Under the pieces are notes generated by a model. The model searched no databases, had not been told where the DNA came from, and worked only from the letters and a program-made list of their open reading frames with translations. The translations under genes and the position numbers were made by a program. Below are positions 29,630 to 38,005 of a DNA stretch of 64,000 nt, in pieces (the first letter of the stretch is position 1; every line of letters begins with the position of its first letter). The stretch spans positions 21,622 to 85,621 of the forward strand of contig DBEH01000005.1 of NCBI GenBank assembly GCA_002294005.1, read 5' to 3'. Source of the DNA: Firmicutes bacterium UBA911. Its GTDB lineage: Bacteria; Bacillota; Desulfotomaculia; Desulfotomaculales; Desulforudaceae.

Positions 29630-30808
29630 TTACCCCGCTGCCTCTTCCACCACTTCATTGTAGACCGCCTCGATCCGGGCCATGCTTTTCTGCAGTTCGT
29701 GCTGCACCACGTTTTCCAGGCTGCGCCGGCCCATCCGCCGCCGCATCTCCTCGTTCTCCAGGAGCAGGCTGATCTTGGCCGCCAGATCCTGTTCGTCTCC
29801 GAAGCGGAAGAGAAGCCCGTTGTCCCCGTCAACGATCAGTTCCGGCAGGGCCGCCGCGCGAGCGGCGACAACCGGCAGCCCGGAAGCCATCGCCTCCAGG
29901 GTGACGATGCTCTGCGTTTCCATCCCGGACGGGATTACAAAACAGGCCGCCAGCTGGTACATCCGGGGCAGAAGTTCATTGTTGTACTCCAAAGGCCCCA
30001 GCAGCGTGACACTGTCGGCGAGCTTATCCTTTCTAAGGCGCTTCCTGAGTGCTTCCAAGAGATTACCGCCCCCGCAGAGCACAAAGTGGACTTTGTGCCG
30101 GGCCAGCACGATGGGTACGGCCCCGATCAGCGTGTCCAGGCTTTTCTCCGGGTCTATCCGCCCCACGTAGAGCACTATCGGCCGGTTGGGCAGATGGAGC
30201 GCCGCACGAATGCCGGACGGCGGCTCGTACGCGAAGAAGCGGTTGAGGTCCACGCCGTTTGAAACAACCTTTATTCGGGTGTTCAATCCCGCCGGTTCCA
30301 ATTGGCTCCTTGCCGTCTGACTGGGAGTGATCACGCACTGACAGGAATTATAAAACCTGGCCATTCTTCTCGTGACCCACCGGCGCAGGGGGCCGTGAAA
30401 CGGTTTTAAAAACCGAAGATAGGCCAAAACGTAATCCAACGTGAAATGATGGCTGATCACCACGGGAATACGTCTCTTTCCGGCTTCGCTCAACAGGGCG
30501 CAGCCGATGGACGTGGGATCCTGAAGGTGAATGACATCCGGAGAGCACTGATCCAGGATTTGTCCCGCCAGAGCGCGCGGGAAAAAGGTGACCCGAAAGC
30601 CCTTGCGAAAGGGATTTGGAAAGGAGCCGATCCGCTGGACCGTCAAGCCCTCCGCCAACTGTTCCCGGTAGCTTTGGCGACCGGGTGAAGGAACAATCAC
30701 CGTCACTTGGTGCCCCTTCGCCGCCAGGTGGCAAGCAAGGTTCATCGTGGTGACGGCCACACCCGAAACATTGGGGTAAAAAGACTCTGATCCGATAACA
30801 ATCTTCAT
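29630..30808 (-). CDS. Glycosyltransferase family 4
   Basis: 392 residues from ATG 30808. The GT-B fold is clear: FYPNVSGVAVTTMNLACHLA at the start, IPVVISHHFTLDYVLAYLRF in the acceptor half, then VLYVGRIDPEKSLDTLI and the E-x7-E donor motif in METQSIVTLEAMASGLPVVA. It resembles GT4 enzymes that glycosylate diacylglycerol or phosphatidylinositol-type lipids. Substrates cannot be set from sequence. It stands alone between lepA and a small membrane protein gene. Confidence 0.9.
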   Translation of the reverse strand: MKIVIGSESFYPNVSGVAVTTMNLACHLAAKGHQVTVIVPSPGRQSYREQLAEGLTVQRIGSFPNPFRKGFRVTFFPRALAGQILDQCSPDVIHLQDPTSIGCALLSEAGKRRIPVVISHHFTLDYVLAYLRFLKPFHGPLRRWVTRRMARFYNSCQCVITPSQTARSQLEPAGLNTRIKVVSNGVDLNRFFAYEPPSGIRAALHLPNRPIVLYVGRIDPEKSLDTLIGAVPIVLARHKVHFVLCGGGNLLEALRKRLRKDKLADSVTLLGPLEYNNELLPRMYQLAACFVIPSGMETQSIVTLEAMASGLPVVAARAAALPELIVDGDNGLLFRFGDEQDLAAKISLLLENEEMRRRMGRRSLENVVQHELQKSMARIEAVYNEVVEEAAG

Positions 30809-30929
30809 GGCACCGACGGTCCTGTTCAATGGAATCGGCAGTGTCCGGGAGAAATGCCGAAGACTCTCAAGCTCGGTCTGATTCGGATAGCGCAGGCCCC
30901 AGACTGCTGTTATATTCGCTGCCTAATAC

Positions 30930-31226
30930 TTAATTCTTGCCTCCTCGAATAAAAATATGCCGGTCCCCCAGGTCAACATAGTGGCCCGGGTGGTTCTTCG
31001 GCGCCGTCCACCAGGAATGGTCGCGCGGTATTTCCAGCACGAGGTCCACCCCCAGCACGGTGCAGGCCAGCCGTGTGTCGTCCAAGCGGTGGAATTCGAC
31101 CGCCCGGATCGGCGTGGGCGGGGCGAGAAAGTGGTTCAGGTAGTAAAGGCAGGTCCCGGTGCCCCAGACCAATACGGACACAGAAAGCAACAGCACCAGG
31201 ATAATCCGGGCTCTCGTGGCGCCCAT
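30930..31226 (-). CDS. Small membrane-anchored hypothetical protein
   Basis: 98 residues from ATG 31226 with GGAGGTGAGGCG directly upstream, a strong site. One N-terminal membrane helix (IILVLLLSVSVLVWGTGTCL) is followed by a ~65-residue outside domain (VEFHRLDDTRLACTVLGVDL, then HYVDLGDRHIFIRGGKN). It is not recognised. It follows spoIIP by 45 bases, so a role in the forespore or wall is possible but unproven. Confidence 0.7.
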   Translation of the reverse strand: MGATRARIILVLLLSVSVLVWGTGTCLYYLNHFLAPPTPIRAVEFHRLDDTRLACTVLGVDLVLEIPRDHSWWTAPKNHPGHYVDLGDRHIFIRGGKN

Positions 31227-31271
31227 CGCCTCACCTCCATACCGTTCCTATTATGCCCACCCTTGGTTGCT

Positions 31272-32288
31272 TCAGTCCTGGTCGTCGGGGCGGTCATCGA
31301 GGACCGCCGCCAGGATGTCGGCCAGGAGCTCGGCGGTGCGCAGCACTTCTTCCGTGTGATTCGCCACACTGCCGACCTCCACGAGCAGGGCTCCCGGATG
31401 GAGAAACTGGTTGTACCGCCCCTCCTGGACTCTCGCCCCCAAGCAGAGGCCCGGGTACAGCTCCTGGGACTTGGCGGCGACGGCCCGGGCGAGTTCGTAG
31501 TTCTTTTCCCAACCGGGAAACGGCTGGCGGGCGTCGGAGCCGACGACCAGGAGGATCGTGGCCACCTCCTGGCCCCCGATCTCGGTCACCTTCCGCTCCC
31601 GGCACGTTACGCTGTCCCGGTGCAGGCCGATCAGCATCTTGAGCCCGGGGTGCTCCTCGACCATCCGGCGCGCGGTCTGCTCCGATTCCAGGTAGGAACG
31701 GCTGTAGGGCACGTCGTGCCTCGTCTCCGAATGGACCACCCCCAGGCCGTGCCTTTCCTGGAGCGCCCTTTTGAGCACCCTTCCGACTTCCACCACCGCT
31801 CCGGGCTTCTCGTCGAACCGTTCCACCCCGTCGGTCAGCGGGTAGGTTTCACCGGTGTGGGTGTGGTAGATGCCCACCGTAACCGCCCCGGTCCGCCCGG
31901 GAACGTCCCGCACCCCTCCGGACGCCTCCACCGGAGACGGAGACACCACCGTGGAAACAGGCTCGGGAGTACGGGTCCCGGCGGGCAACGACATCTGGCG
32001 GGCGATCATCCGCCCGGGATCCCTCAGGTCGGCCCGGGCCACTCGCTCCAAGACCCCGGCCGCCAGACCGCCGGGATCAACCGGGGAAACGCCCATCCAG
32101 ACCGGCAGAATCGTGTTCACGACCTTTTGCGGTTCACGGGTGCTCCATTCCAGGAAAGCCCCGCTCCCGGCCCTGGCCAGGTTCATTGCTCCGGGGAACA
32201 CCCAGGTCCAAACCAGCAGCAGACAAAAAAAGAGCACACTGACTGTCCGGCGCAGACCAATCCCCCCCTCTCCGGATGTGTACGCCAC
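31272..32288 (-). CDS. spoIIP: Stage II sporulation protein P
   Basis: 338 residues if the GTG at 32288 is used. The strongest ribosome site (GGAGAGGGGGGG) lies inside this reading, so a start about 11 codons later at a CTG is possible. One membrane anchor (VSVLFFCLLLVWTWVFPGA) leads to the amidase/endopeptidase domain with zinc-site motif IYHTHTGETYP, then IGLHRDS and LLVEVGSVANHTEE. SpoIIP degrades septal peptidoglycan during engulfment, with SpoIID and SpoIIM. Confidence 0.95.
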   Translation of the reverse strand: MAYTSGEGGIGLRRTVSVLFFCLLLVWTWVFPGAMNLARAGSGAFLEWSTREPQKVVNTILPVWMGVSPVDPGGLAAGVLERVARADLRDPGRMIARQMSLPAGTRTPEPVSTVVSPSPVEASGGVRDVPGRTGAVTVGIYHTHTGETYPLTDGVERFDEKPGAVVEVGRVLKRALQERHGLGVVHSETRHDVPYSRSYLESEQTARRMVEEHPGLKMLIGLHRDSVTCRERKVTEIGGQEVATILLVVGSDARQPFPGWEKNYELARAVAAKSQELYPGLCLGARVQEGRYNQFLHPGALLVEVGSVANHTEEVLRTAELLADILAAVLDDRPDDQD

Positions 32289-32306
32289 AAAGGGGGGGAT
32301 TATGTT

Positions 32307-32666
32307 CTAGCGCAGGACTGTGGGCACAAAAGCGTCAATAATGCCGATGACGAAGGCCGCAATCAGGGCGCCGATGATGTTCACCGTCAAAAGGTCCGGA
32401 ACGATGAGCTGGGCCAGGTAAATCACCACGGCCGCCACGGCGAAGCCGACCAGGCCACGGCTCTGGGGCGAAATCCGGTCACCCAGCACCGTTTCAGCCA
32501 GCCAGCCGAGAATGGCGATGGCGGCGGCGGCAATCAACGCCCCAAAGAAACCACCCGCGACAACGAAGCCGGGAACCAGCCAACTCAATAGGAGAAGTAC
32601 GATTGCCGAAACCAGGAAACGGACGATCAGCCCGATCCACTGGGTGCGAACTTTTTGTTCAGTCAT
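32307..32666 (-). CDS. Phage holin family IV / YvlD-like membrane protein
   Basis: 119 residues with about four hydrophobic segments (FLVSAIVLLLLSWLVPGF, GGFFGALIAAAAIAILGWL, LVGFAVAAVVIYLAQLIV, NIIGALIAAFVIGIIDAFV). The layout fits the four-TM family found in many non-phage chromosomes. There are no phage genes around it, so a lysis function is not implied. It lies divergent from rpsT. Confidence 0.8.
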   Translation of the reverse strand: MTEQKVRTQWIGLIVRFLVSAIVLLLLSWLVPGFVVAGGFFGALIAAAAIAILGWLAETVLGDRISPQSRGLVGFAVAAVVIYLAQLIVPDLLTVNIIGALIAAFVIGIIDAFVPTVLR

Positions 32667-32754
32667 AATTTTTTACACCCCCTTCCCGGAAAACTCTCTA
32701 TAGCTTTAGCGAAAACCGAATTGGCTATACACCGCAAAAAGGCCAATGTCTGGC

Positions 32755-32783
32755 TTGCATTTTGAAAACTTGCGTGGTACACT
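32755..32783 (+). promoter_or_regulatory. Sigma-A promoter of rpsT
   Basis: TTGCAT (32755-32760), a 17-base spacer, then TACACT (32778-32783), 20 bases before the rpsT GTG. Confidence 0.75.
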
Positions 32784-32803
32784 GCACGTTGGGAGGTGAG
32801 ACG

Positions 32804-33070
32804 GTGGCACACAGCCGTTCAGCCAAGAAACGAATTGAGACCACCCGCAAGCGCACCGAGCAGAACAAGAGGGCCAAGTCCGCACTGAAAACGGCAATCA
32901 GGCGTTTCGAAGAAGCGGTGCACGTGGATGGACAGGAACAGGCCCGCGAAAAGCTGCAGAAGGCGCTTGTCTCCATTGATAAAGGGGCATCCAAAGGCAT
33001 CCTGCACAAGAATACCGCCGCACGCCGGAAGTCGCGCCTGACCAAGAAGTTCAACAGCAGCACCGGCTAA
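32804..33070 (+). CDS. rpsT: Small ribosomal subunit protein bS20
   Basis: 88 residues from a GTG at 32804, after GGAGGTGAGACG. The sequence AHSRSAKKRIETTRKRTEQN, the Ala/Lys-rich middle and DKGASKGILHKNTAARRKSR are typical bS20. It binds 16S rRNA early in 30S assembly. The gene is opposite to holA, the usual neighbour in Firmicutes. It has its own promoter and terminator. Confidence 0.97.
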   Translation: MAHSRSAKKRIETTRKRTEQNKRAKSALKTAIRRFEEAVHVDGQEQAREKLQKALVSIDKGASKGILHKNTAARRKSRLTKKFNSSTG

Positions 33071-33128
33071 GGCCGGTGTTTCTCCCGGTGTGGGGCCGGC
33101 GTTTCTCCCGGTGTGGGGCCGGCGTTTC
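33071..33128. repeat. Tandem 23-base repeat after rpsT
   Basis: About 2.6 direct copies of a 23-base unit starting GGCCGG and containing TTTCTCCCGGTGTGG, between the rpsT stop and its terminator. The copies are nearly identical, so the expansion is recent. Confidence 0.85.
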
Positions 33129-33145
33129 GGTTTGTTCAGCCCAAG

Positions 33146-33180
33146 AAGCCCCGGTATTGCGCGGCCGGGGCTTGTTTATT
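33146..33180 (+). terminator. Terminator between rpsT and holA
   Basis: AAGCCCCGG (33146-33154) pairs with CCGGGGCTT (33165-33173), followed by GTTTATT on the plus strand. It overlaps the holA stop. Confidence 0.75.
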
Positions 33181-34183
33181 GGCGATTGCCCAGGAGGAAG
33201 AAGTCCGAAAGGGCCGGGAGAAAGTCCCGGCGGCCGGTCTTGACGTCGGCATCGATTTCCAGAAGAGCCGCGCACGCCGCGGCCACCTGGCGGGGGCGAT
33301 AATTCCGGGCCTGGACCAGCACTTTGTTAATCACAAAGGGTTTGGTCTGCAGGCGGGCGGCGATGTCGGGCACCGGGAGCCCGGACGCGGCCAGGTCGGG
33401 CGCGCAGAGCAACAGGCGAAACTGGCGGGCGAGCATGGCCAGGATGCCAAGAGATGACTCGCCGGCGGCGGTCAAGGCCCGAATCCCTTCGATGGCGTCC
33501 TCAAAACGTCCTTCGCCGACCGCGTCGACCACCCGGAAGATCGTCTCTTCGTGCCGCGGGGGCACCAGCACCGCAACGTCCTCAACGGTCACCCGGCCCC
33601 TTCCGCCCACGTAGGTCAGCACCTTTTCCAGTTCCACGGCCACACCCTGCAGCCCCCCCGGAACCGAAGAGAGAAACCGGTCCATCGCTTCCCGGGTGAA
33701 GACAATTCCCGATTTCTTCGCTTCGCGGCTCACCCAGCGGGCCGCATCCCCGGGGGAGAGCGGCGTGAAATCAACGGCCCGGCCGCGGCGTGTGACCAGT
33801 TGGTAAAGCTTTTTCCGCCGGTCCACCGGACCGGCTTTTTGCAGCACCAGGCAAGTTGAGGGCGAGGGGGTCTCCAGGTAGGCTTCAAGCAACTCGCTCG
33901 CCAGGCCGGTCTTATGGTCGAAGTAGGGTATATTGCGCACCACCACCAGCCGGAAAACCGCCAGCACCGGCACCAGGCGGGCGGCCCGCACCACTTCCTC
34001 CGGCCCCGCCTCCTCTCCGTCGATTTCGGAAAGGTTGAAGGCCTCGGCCCCGGCCGTGAGCAGGGCTGATTTTAGCCGCACGATTGCCTGGCGGTGCAAA
34101 AACACCTCGTCCCCGTAAAACAGATAGACCGGGGGAATCCGCCCCTCTTCCACTTCCCGCACAAACTCTAGGTAGTACTCCAT
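33176..34183 (-). CDS. holA: DNA polymerase III delta subunit
   Basis: 335 residues from ATG 34183 (GGAAGGTAAG upstream). The N-terminal stretch IPPVYLFYGDEVFLHRQAI and the AAA-like body (FRLVVVRNIPYF, ARWVSREAKKSGIVFTREAM) match HolA, the clamp-loader wrench that opens the beta clamp. The C-terminal collar region (LAMLARQFRLLL) is intact. It lies between the competence genes and rpsT, a conserved Firmicutes position. Confidence 0.95.
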   Translation of the reverse strand: MEYYLEFVREVEEGRIPPVYLFYGDEVFLHRQAIVRLKSALLTAGAEAFNLSEIDGEEAGPEEVVRAARLVPVLAVFRLVVVRNIPYFDHKTGLASELLEAYLETPSPSTCLVLQKAGPVDRRKKLYQLVTRRGRAVDFTPLSPGDAARWVSREAKKSGIVFTREAMDRFLSSVPGGLQGVAVELEKVLTYVGGRGRVTVEDVAVLVPPRHEETIFRVVDAVGEGRFEDAIEGIRALTAAGESSLGILAMLARQFRLLLCAPDLAASGLPVPDIAARLQTKPFVINKVLVQARNYRPRQVAAACAALLEIDADVKTGRRDFLPALSDFFLLGNRQ

Positions 34184-34184
34184 C

Positions 34185-34283
34185 TTACCTTCCCAACTTC
34201 TTCTCGACCGCCCGGACCTTGCCCGCAATGGTCAACTCCTTGTCCCGGCGCTCGTCGATCTTGATGGTGGTCGCCACCGCTCG
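34185..34283 (-). pseudogene. C-terminal remnant of an MTH1187-type thiamine-binding protein
   Basis: About 32 codons ending in TAA at 34185 read VATTIKIDERRDKELTIAGK and on to EKKLGR. This resembles the conserved C-terminal strand and helix of the MTH1187/YkoF-like family. The remaining two thirds of the gene are missing. Homology stops where the dispersed repeat at 34290 begins, two bases upstream of holA's ribosome site. Confidence 0.6.
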
Positions 34284-34289
34284 AAAATA

Positions 34290-34345
34290 GAATTTGGGAT
34301 GAACATTTTCATTCCCGCAAGAGCGACGGTGAATCGTCGTGAACA
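34290..34345. repeat. com-region repeat, copy 1
   Basis: Shares AACATTTTCATTCCCGC and a CGACGG/CCGTCG-like inverted repeat followed by CGTGAAC with copies at 36875 and 37631. It lies between the gene remnant and the comEC stop. Confidence 0.8.
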
Positions 34346-34355
34346 ACTCCTCCCG

Positions 34356-36812
34356 CTAAGCAGCAGGCTTCAAGTCTTTCCGCTCCCGGCCGGTCTCAAT
34401 CTCCAGGGAACGTCCGTCCGTCCTGACGATCACCGCGCCGTCCAGATCGGTGCGGTAAACCGCGGCACCCAAATCCTGAAGTACTTCAAGGGTACGGGGA
34501 TGGGGGTGGCCGAACGGATTCGCACGGCCGACCGTGATCACCGCCACGGACGGCTGGACGGCCTGAAAGAAATCCGGTGTGAAGGCGCCGCTGCCGTGGT
34601 GCGGCACTTTCAGCACGTCCGCCCGGACCTCCTGCCCCAGGGTCAGGCGCGCCTGACCCTCCTGCTCCACGTCCCCGGCAAACAGAAAACTCCTGGCCCC
34701 GTGGTCCAGCCGGAGGACCACCGAGTTGTTGTTCAAATCGCCCCGGGTGCCGGAAAGCAGGGGAAAGGCGGGCGCAAGCACCTTCAGAATAGTTCGCTGG
34801 TCCACCCGCAGGCAATCCCCGGCCCAGACCTCGAACACCGGAATGTTAGACCGTTCAATCTCTTCCAGCAACGTTAAATAGGCCGGATTGGGTTCTTCAC
34901 GTCCGCCACCGGGGGCAACGGCAACATTGCGCACTTCAATATTGCCGACAACCGCCCGAACCCCGCCGGCGTGATCGTCGTGGGGGTGGGTGATCACCAG
35001 GATATCAATTTGGCGCACTCCGATCCGCCGGAGGTAGGGCACCACCACTTTCTCCCCGGCTCCGGGTTCACCGGCCATCTCCCCCCGCCAGCCGCCGGCG
35101 TCGATCAGGACGGTCGCACCGGTACCGGTCCGAATCAGCGTGCAGTCGCCCTGCCCCACATCCAGGAAGTGCACCTCAATGTGGTCCCGGCCGGTGGGTT
35201 CCGTGGGCCAGATCAGGAAGGCCAAGCCGAGGAAAAGGCCTACCCCCAGCATTCCCAGAGTACGCCGCCTGGACCCGCCCACCAGCGCCGCCGCGCCCGG
35301 CCATCTTTCCCGCCAGGGGGTGGCTCCGGTAAAGGCGCCCAGCCCCCAGCAGGCCAGGTACCAGAAGCCGACCAGCAGCAAAGGAGGCGTGGGCACGTAA
35401 TAATAGGCCCCTTTGAGGCCCGCAAAGAACTTGACCAGGGCCAGGAAAAGATCGACCAGGGCCCCGGTGGCCGGTCCGGTCAGCCAGGCCGCGGCCGGCA
35501 GGAAGGCGCCGAGCAGGGCGCTGATGAAACCGAGCACAAAGATCAGCCCGACGAGTGGTACGGTCACCAGGTTGGCCAGCAACGATACCGGGGAAATCAA
35601 ATTGTAGTAATACGCGATCAGGGGGAGGATGCCCAGTTGGGCGGCCAGCGGCACGGCCACGAACCAACCGGCGGCCGGTTTCCACCAGGAAAGGCGCCGG
35701 GCCGTCGCCAGCTGGTCGAGACCGCGGACGATTAAGGGGCCCAGGTACAGGATCCCCCAGGTGGCGGTGAAGGAAAGCTGGAAACCGGGATCGTAAAGGC
35801 TCAAGGGGTTCCCGAGGAGGATCACCAGCGCGGCCAGCGCCAGAGCGGTGGGCCAGTCCCGAAGGCGCCCCATCTGGTAGGCGACGAGCAGCAACAGCGC
35901 CATGACCGAAGCACGGATAACGGGCGGTTTGAACCCCACCATCACCGCGTAGAAAGCCAGCACCGCCACCACCATAATCAGGGTCCACTTCGGGTTTAAG
36001 TGCCCGAGACGGGTGAAAAACAGCACCAATCCCACCAGAAAACCGACGTGCAGTCCGCTGACACTGAGGATGTGCACCACACCCGTGACGGTGAAGGCCT
36101 CGTTCATCTCGGGCGTGATCTCACCCCGCACACCCATCGTAATACCCCGGACGAGGGCGGCGGCACCGGGTTCCAGCGCCCGTTCCAGCCCCGCCGACAG
36201 CCTCTCCTTGGCGGTCAGGGCCAGATACACCACATAGTTCCCCCGGTCCACACCGATGCGCTCGATCGCGCCCGTGCCGGACACGTTCATCTTGAAGGCC
36301 ACACCCTGGCGCTCCAAGAAAGCCCGGTAGTCGAACTCCCCGGGATTGCCGGGACTCACCGGAGTCCGGAGTACGCCCCGGACCTGCAGCAGGTCTCCGT
36401 AGCCGTAAACCGCGTCCGGTTCGCGGTGGCTGACGACCACGCGCCCGCCCGGATGCGTCACCTCGTTGCCCTTCCGGACCTCGTGCACCGCGAGGATGTA
36501 AATCACCCGGTCCGGGCGGACATCGGCGTCCCTTATCACCGCCCCTTCCAGGATTACGGCGGAGTTGTCCCACGCCGCCAACGCAGAACCGGTCCGATCG
36601 ACGGTCAACCCGGTCACCACAACGCCAAGAACGGCAAACAGCGCCAGGATCAACACCGGCGCCGCCTTTTTGACTGCGAAGTAGGCAATGGACGCCACTG
36701 TCAAAGCGGCCCCTGCCGATAGAAAAAGATGGTCGCCGTACAGGTGGAAACGCCCGGCCAGGAACACGCCAAATCCGTACAGTACCGCCATCATTACCAA
36801 GGGCCTGTTCAT
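34356..36812 (-). CDS. comEC: Competence protein ComEC/Rec2
   Basis: 818 residues. The N-terminus has two membrane helices and an OB-like domain. The central competence domain (FTVTGVVHILSVSGLHVGFL) carries about eight helices. A C-terminal metallo-beta-lactamase domain follows (VHFLDVGQGDCTLI, ITHPHDDHAGGVRAV, KVPHHGSGAFTPDF). It forms the channel that passes single-stranded DNA into the cytoplasm; the hydrolase part may degrade the other strand. comEA lies upstream, separated by two repeat elements. Confidence 0.95.
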   Translation of the reverse strand: MNRPLVMMAVLYGFGVFLAGRFHLYGDHLFLSAGAALTVASIAYFAVKKAAPVLILALFAVLGVVVTGLTVDRTGSALAAWDNSAVILEGAVIRDADVRPDRVIYILAVHEVRKGNEVTHPGGRVVVSHREPDAVYGYGDLLQVRGVLRTPVSPGNPGEFDYRAFLERQGVAFKMNVSGTGAIERIGVDRGNYVVYLALTAKERLSAGLERALEPGAAALVRGITMGVRGEITPEMNEAFTVTGVVHILSVSGLHVGFLVGLVLFFTRLGHLNPKWTLIMVVAVLAFYAVMVGFKPPVIRASVMALLLLVAYQMGRLRDWPTALALAALVILLGNPLSLYDPGFQLSFTATWGILYLGPLIVRGLDQLATARRLSWWKPAAGWFVAVPLAAQLGILPLIAYYYNLISPVSLLANLVTVPLVGLIFVLGFISALLGAFLPAAAWLTGPATGALVDLFLALVKFFAGLKGAYYYVPTPPLLLVGFWYLACWGLGAFTGATPWRERWPGAAALVGGSRRRTLGMLGVGLFLGLAFLIWPTEPTGRDHIEVHFLDVGQGDCTLIRTGTGATVLIDAGGWRGEMAGEPGAGEKVVVPYLRRIGVRQIDILVITHPHDDHAGGVRAVVGNIEVRNVAVAPGGGREEPNPAYLTLLEEIERSNIPVFEVWAGDCLRVDQRTILKVLAPAFPLLSGTRGDLNNNSVVLRLDHGARSFLFAGDVEQEGQARLTLGQEVRADVLKVPHHGSGAFTPDFFQAVQPSVAVITVGRANPFGHPHPRTLEVLQDLGAAVYRTDLDGAVIVRTDGRSLEIETGRERKDLKPAA

Positions 36813-36830
36813 CCGCTCTCCCCATTCAGC

Positions 36831-36853
36831 AAAAGGGGTCAGGCCCCCTTTTT
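36831..36853. repeat. Palindromic element upstream of comEC
   Basis: Core GGGGTCAGGCCCC flanked by A4 and T5, with one extra C. It lies 18 bases before the comEC start, an unusual 5' position for this family. Confidence 0.85.
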
Positions 36854-36874
36854 CGCCACCTTTTCTCCTCCGAA

Positions 36875-36935
36875 GATAGAATCTGGGACAAACATTTTCA
36901 TTCCCGCGTGAGCGACGATGAACCGTCGTGAACGA
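36875..36935. repeat. com-region repeat, copy 2
   Basis: Contains AACATTTTCATTCCCGCG and TGAGCGACGATGAACCGTCG, with the same flanking ATAGAAT and TGGGA as copy 1. It lies between comEA and comEC. Confidence 0.85.
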
Positions 36936-36946
36936 ATCCCCCTGAT

Positions 36947-37528
36947 TTAGTAGGTGGTGGCCATGTCGCGCAGCCCTTCGAGCCGTTTCTCACCGATCCC
37001 GGACACGTTCATCAGGTCGTCCACCGAGACGAAAGGGCCATTTTGCTCCCGGTACCGGATAATCCGTTCAGCCAGGGCCGGGCCGATGCCGGGCAGTTTC
37101 TCGAGTTCGGCCCGGTCGGCGGTGTTGATGTTGATCCGGGAATCGCCCGCCCCGGCAGGGGCACTGCCTCCCGGCACCGTCCCTTCGGCATCCGGCGCCC
37201 GGACCCGGGGCACCAACACCTTCTGGCCGTCCTGCAGCGGCGCGGCCAGGTTCAGGGCCTGCAGGTCGGCCGAAGGCAAGGGACGGGCCATTTCCACCGC
37301 GTCCACCACCCGGGCGCCCCTCTCGACCCGGTACACGCCGGGGGCGTTTATCTCCCCGGCTACGTGGACCAGGAGCGTCGCCTGCTCCTTTTCCCCCGCC
37401 TGTTCGAGAACCGGAAGCTCGGGCGGCTTGAATCTGGCCTGAGCGTAGACATAGCCCAAACCGAAGACAATGGCGGCCGCCAATACCAGGGCGGCCAACT
37501 GCTCGCGGCGTCCGAACAAGGTCCTCAC
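36947..37528 (-). CDS. comEA: Competence DNA receptor ComEA
   Basis: 193 residues if started at the GTG at 37528; a TTG three codons later with a better-placed AGGTGAGG is an alternative. One membrane helix (LAALVLAAAIVFGLGYVYA) is followed by a SLBB-like domain (LVHVAGEINAPGVYRVERGA) and the helix-hairpin-helix DNA-binding domain (ININTADRAELEKLPGIGPA, then VSGIGEKRLEGLRDM). It binds incoming double-stranded DNA at the outer membrane face and feeds ComEC. Confidence 0.93.
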   Translation of the reverse strand: MRTLFGRREQLAALVLAAAIVFGLGYVYAQARFKPPELPVLEQAGEKEQATLLVHVAGEINAPGVYRVERGARVVDAVEMARPLPSADLQALNLAAPLQDGQKVLVPRVRAPDAEGTVPGGSAPAGAGDSRININTADRAELEKLPGIGPALAERIIRYREQNGPFVSVDDLMNVSGIGEKRLEGLRDMATTY

Positions 37529-37630
37529 CTGCCCGGTAGTTGCCCTAACGATTCTTCTTTTTCCACCAAATTCCTGCCGACTCCGAGAAGTACACCGCAA
37601 AAAACAAAACCGCTTCCCGGGTCCGCCCCC

Positions 37631-37679
37631 GCATTTTCATCCCCGCATGAGCGACGAGGGACCGTCGTGAGCGACTCCT
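37631..37679. repeat. com-region repeat, copy 3
   Basis: Contains GCATTTTCATCCCCGCATGA and GCGACGAGGGACCGTCGTGA, a diverged copy of the repeats at 34290 and 36875. It lies upstream of comEA in a 218-base gap that holds no gene. Confidence 0.8.
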
Positions 37680-37746
37680 TGTATGACTGATCAAACGGTT
37701 GATTGTTTGCTTCGGGCGGGGCGGTCAAGTGTTTTTGCCCGCCGGA

Positions 37747-38004
37747 TCAGGCGTCGCCGCGCTTTTTTTTGGTTACCATAATGGCGCAGTCCGGACAGGC
37801 CAGGGCGCACAAGCCGCAGTAGTTGCAGGTCTCGCCGTCGACCGGCTCGATGGCCGGCGTCCCGTAGATGCCCAGCCTCTCGGACCAGTCCAGACAGCGC
37901 TTGGGGCACTTCTCCAGGCAAAGGCCGCAGCCCTTGCAAAGTCCCGGGAAAACCACGAAGGTGCCTCCGGGAAGTTCCCGGGTCACGGGTTCAAAGCCTT
38001 CCAC
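37747..38004 (-). CDS. Ferredoxin subunit of the 2-oxoacid oxidoreductase (KorD-like)
   Basis: 85 residues from a GTG at 38004 with GGAGGCGG upstream. Two [4Fe-4S] motifs are complete (CKGCGLCLEKCP and CNYCGLCALACP), spaced by ~30 residues. It starts one base after the gamma-subunit gene ends, so it is the last subunit of the operon and probably passes electrons from the catalytic subunits to free ferredoxin. Confidence 0.9.
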   Translation of the reverse strand: MEGFEPVTRELPGGTFVVFPGLCKGCGLCLEKCPKRCLDWSERLGIYGTPAIEPVDGETCNYCGLCALACPDCAIMVTKKKRGDA

Positions 38005-38005
38005 C

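Noticed and set aside
32307..32666. Phage holin as a sign of a prophage
   Set aside because: No other phage genes nearby; this four-helix family is common in ordinary chromosomes.
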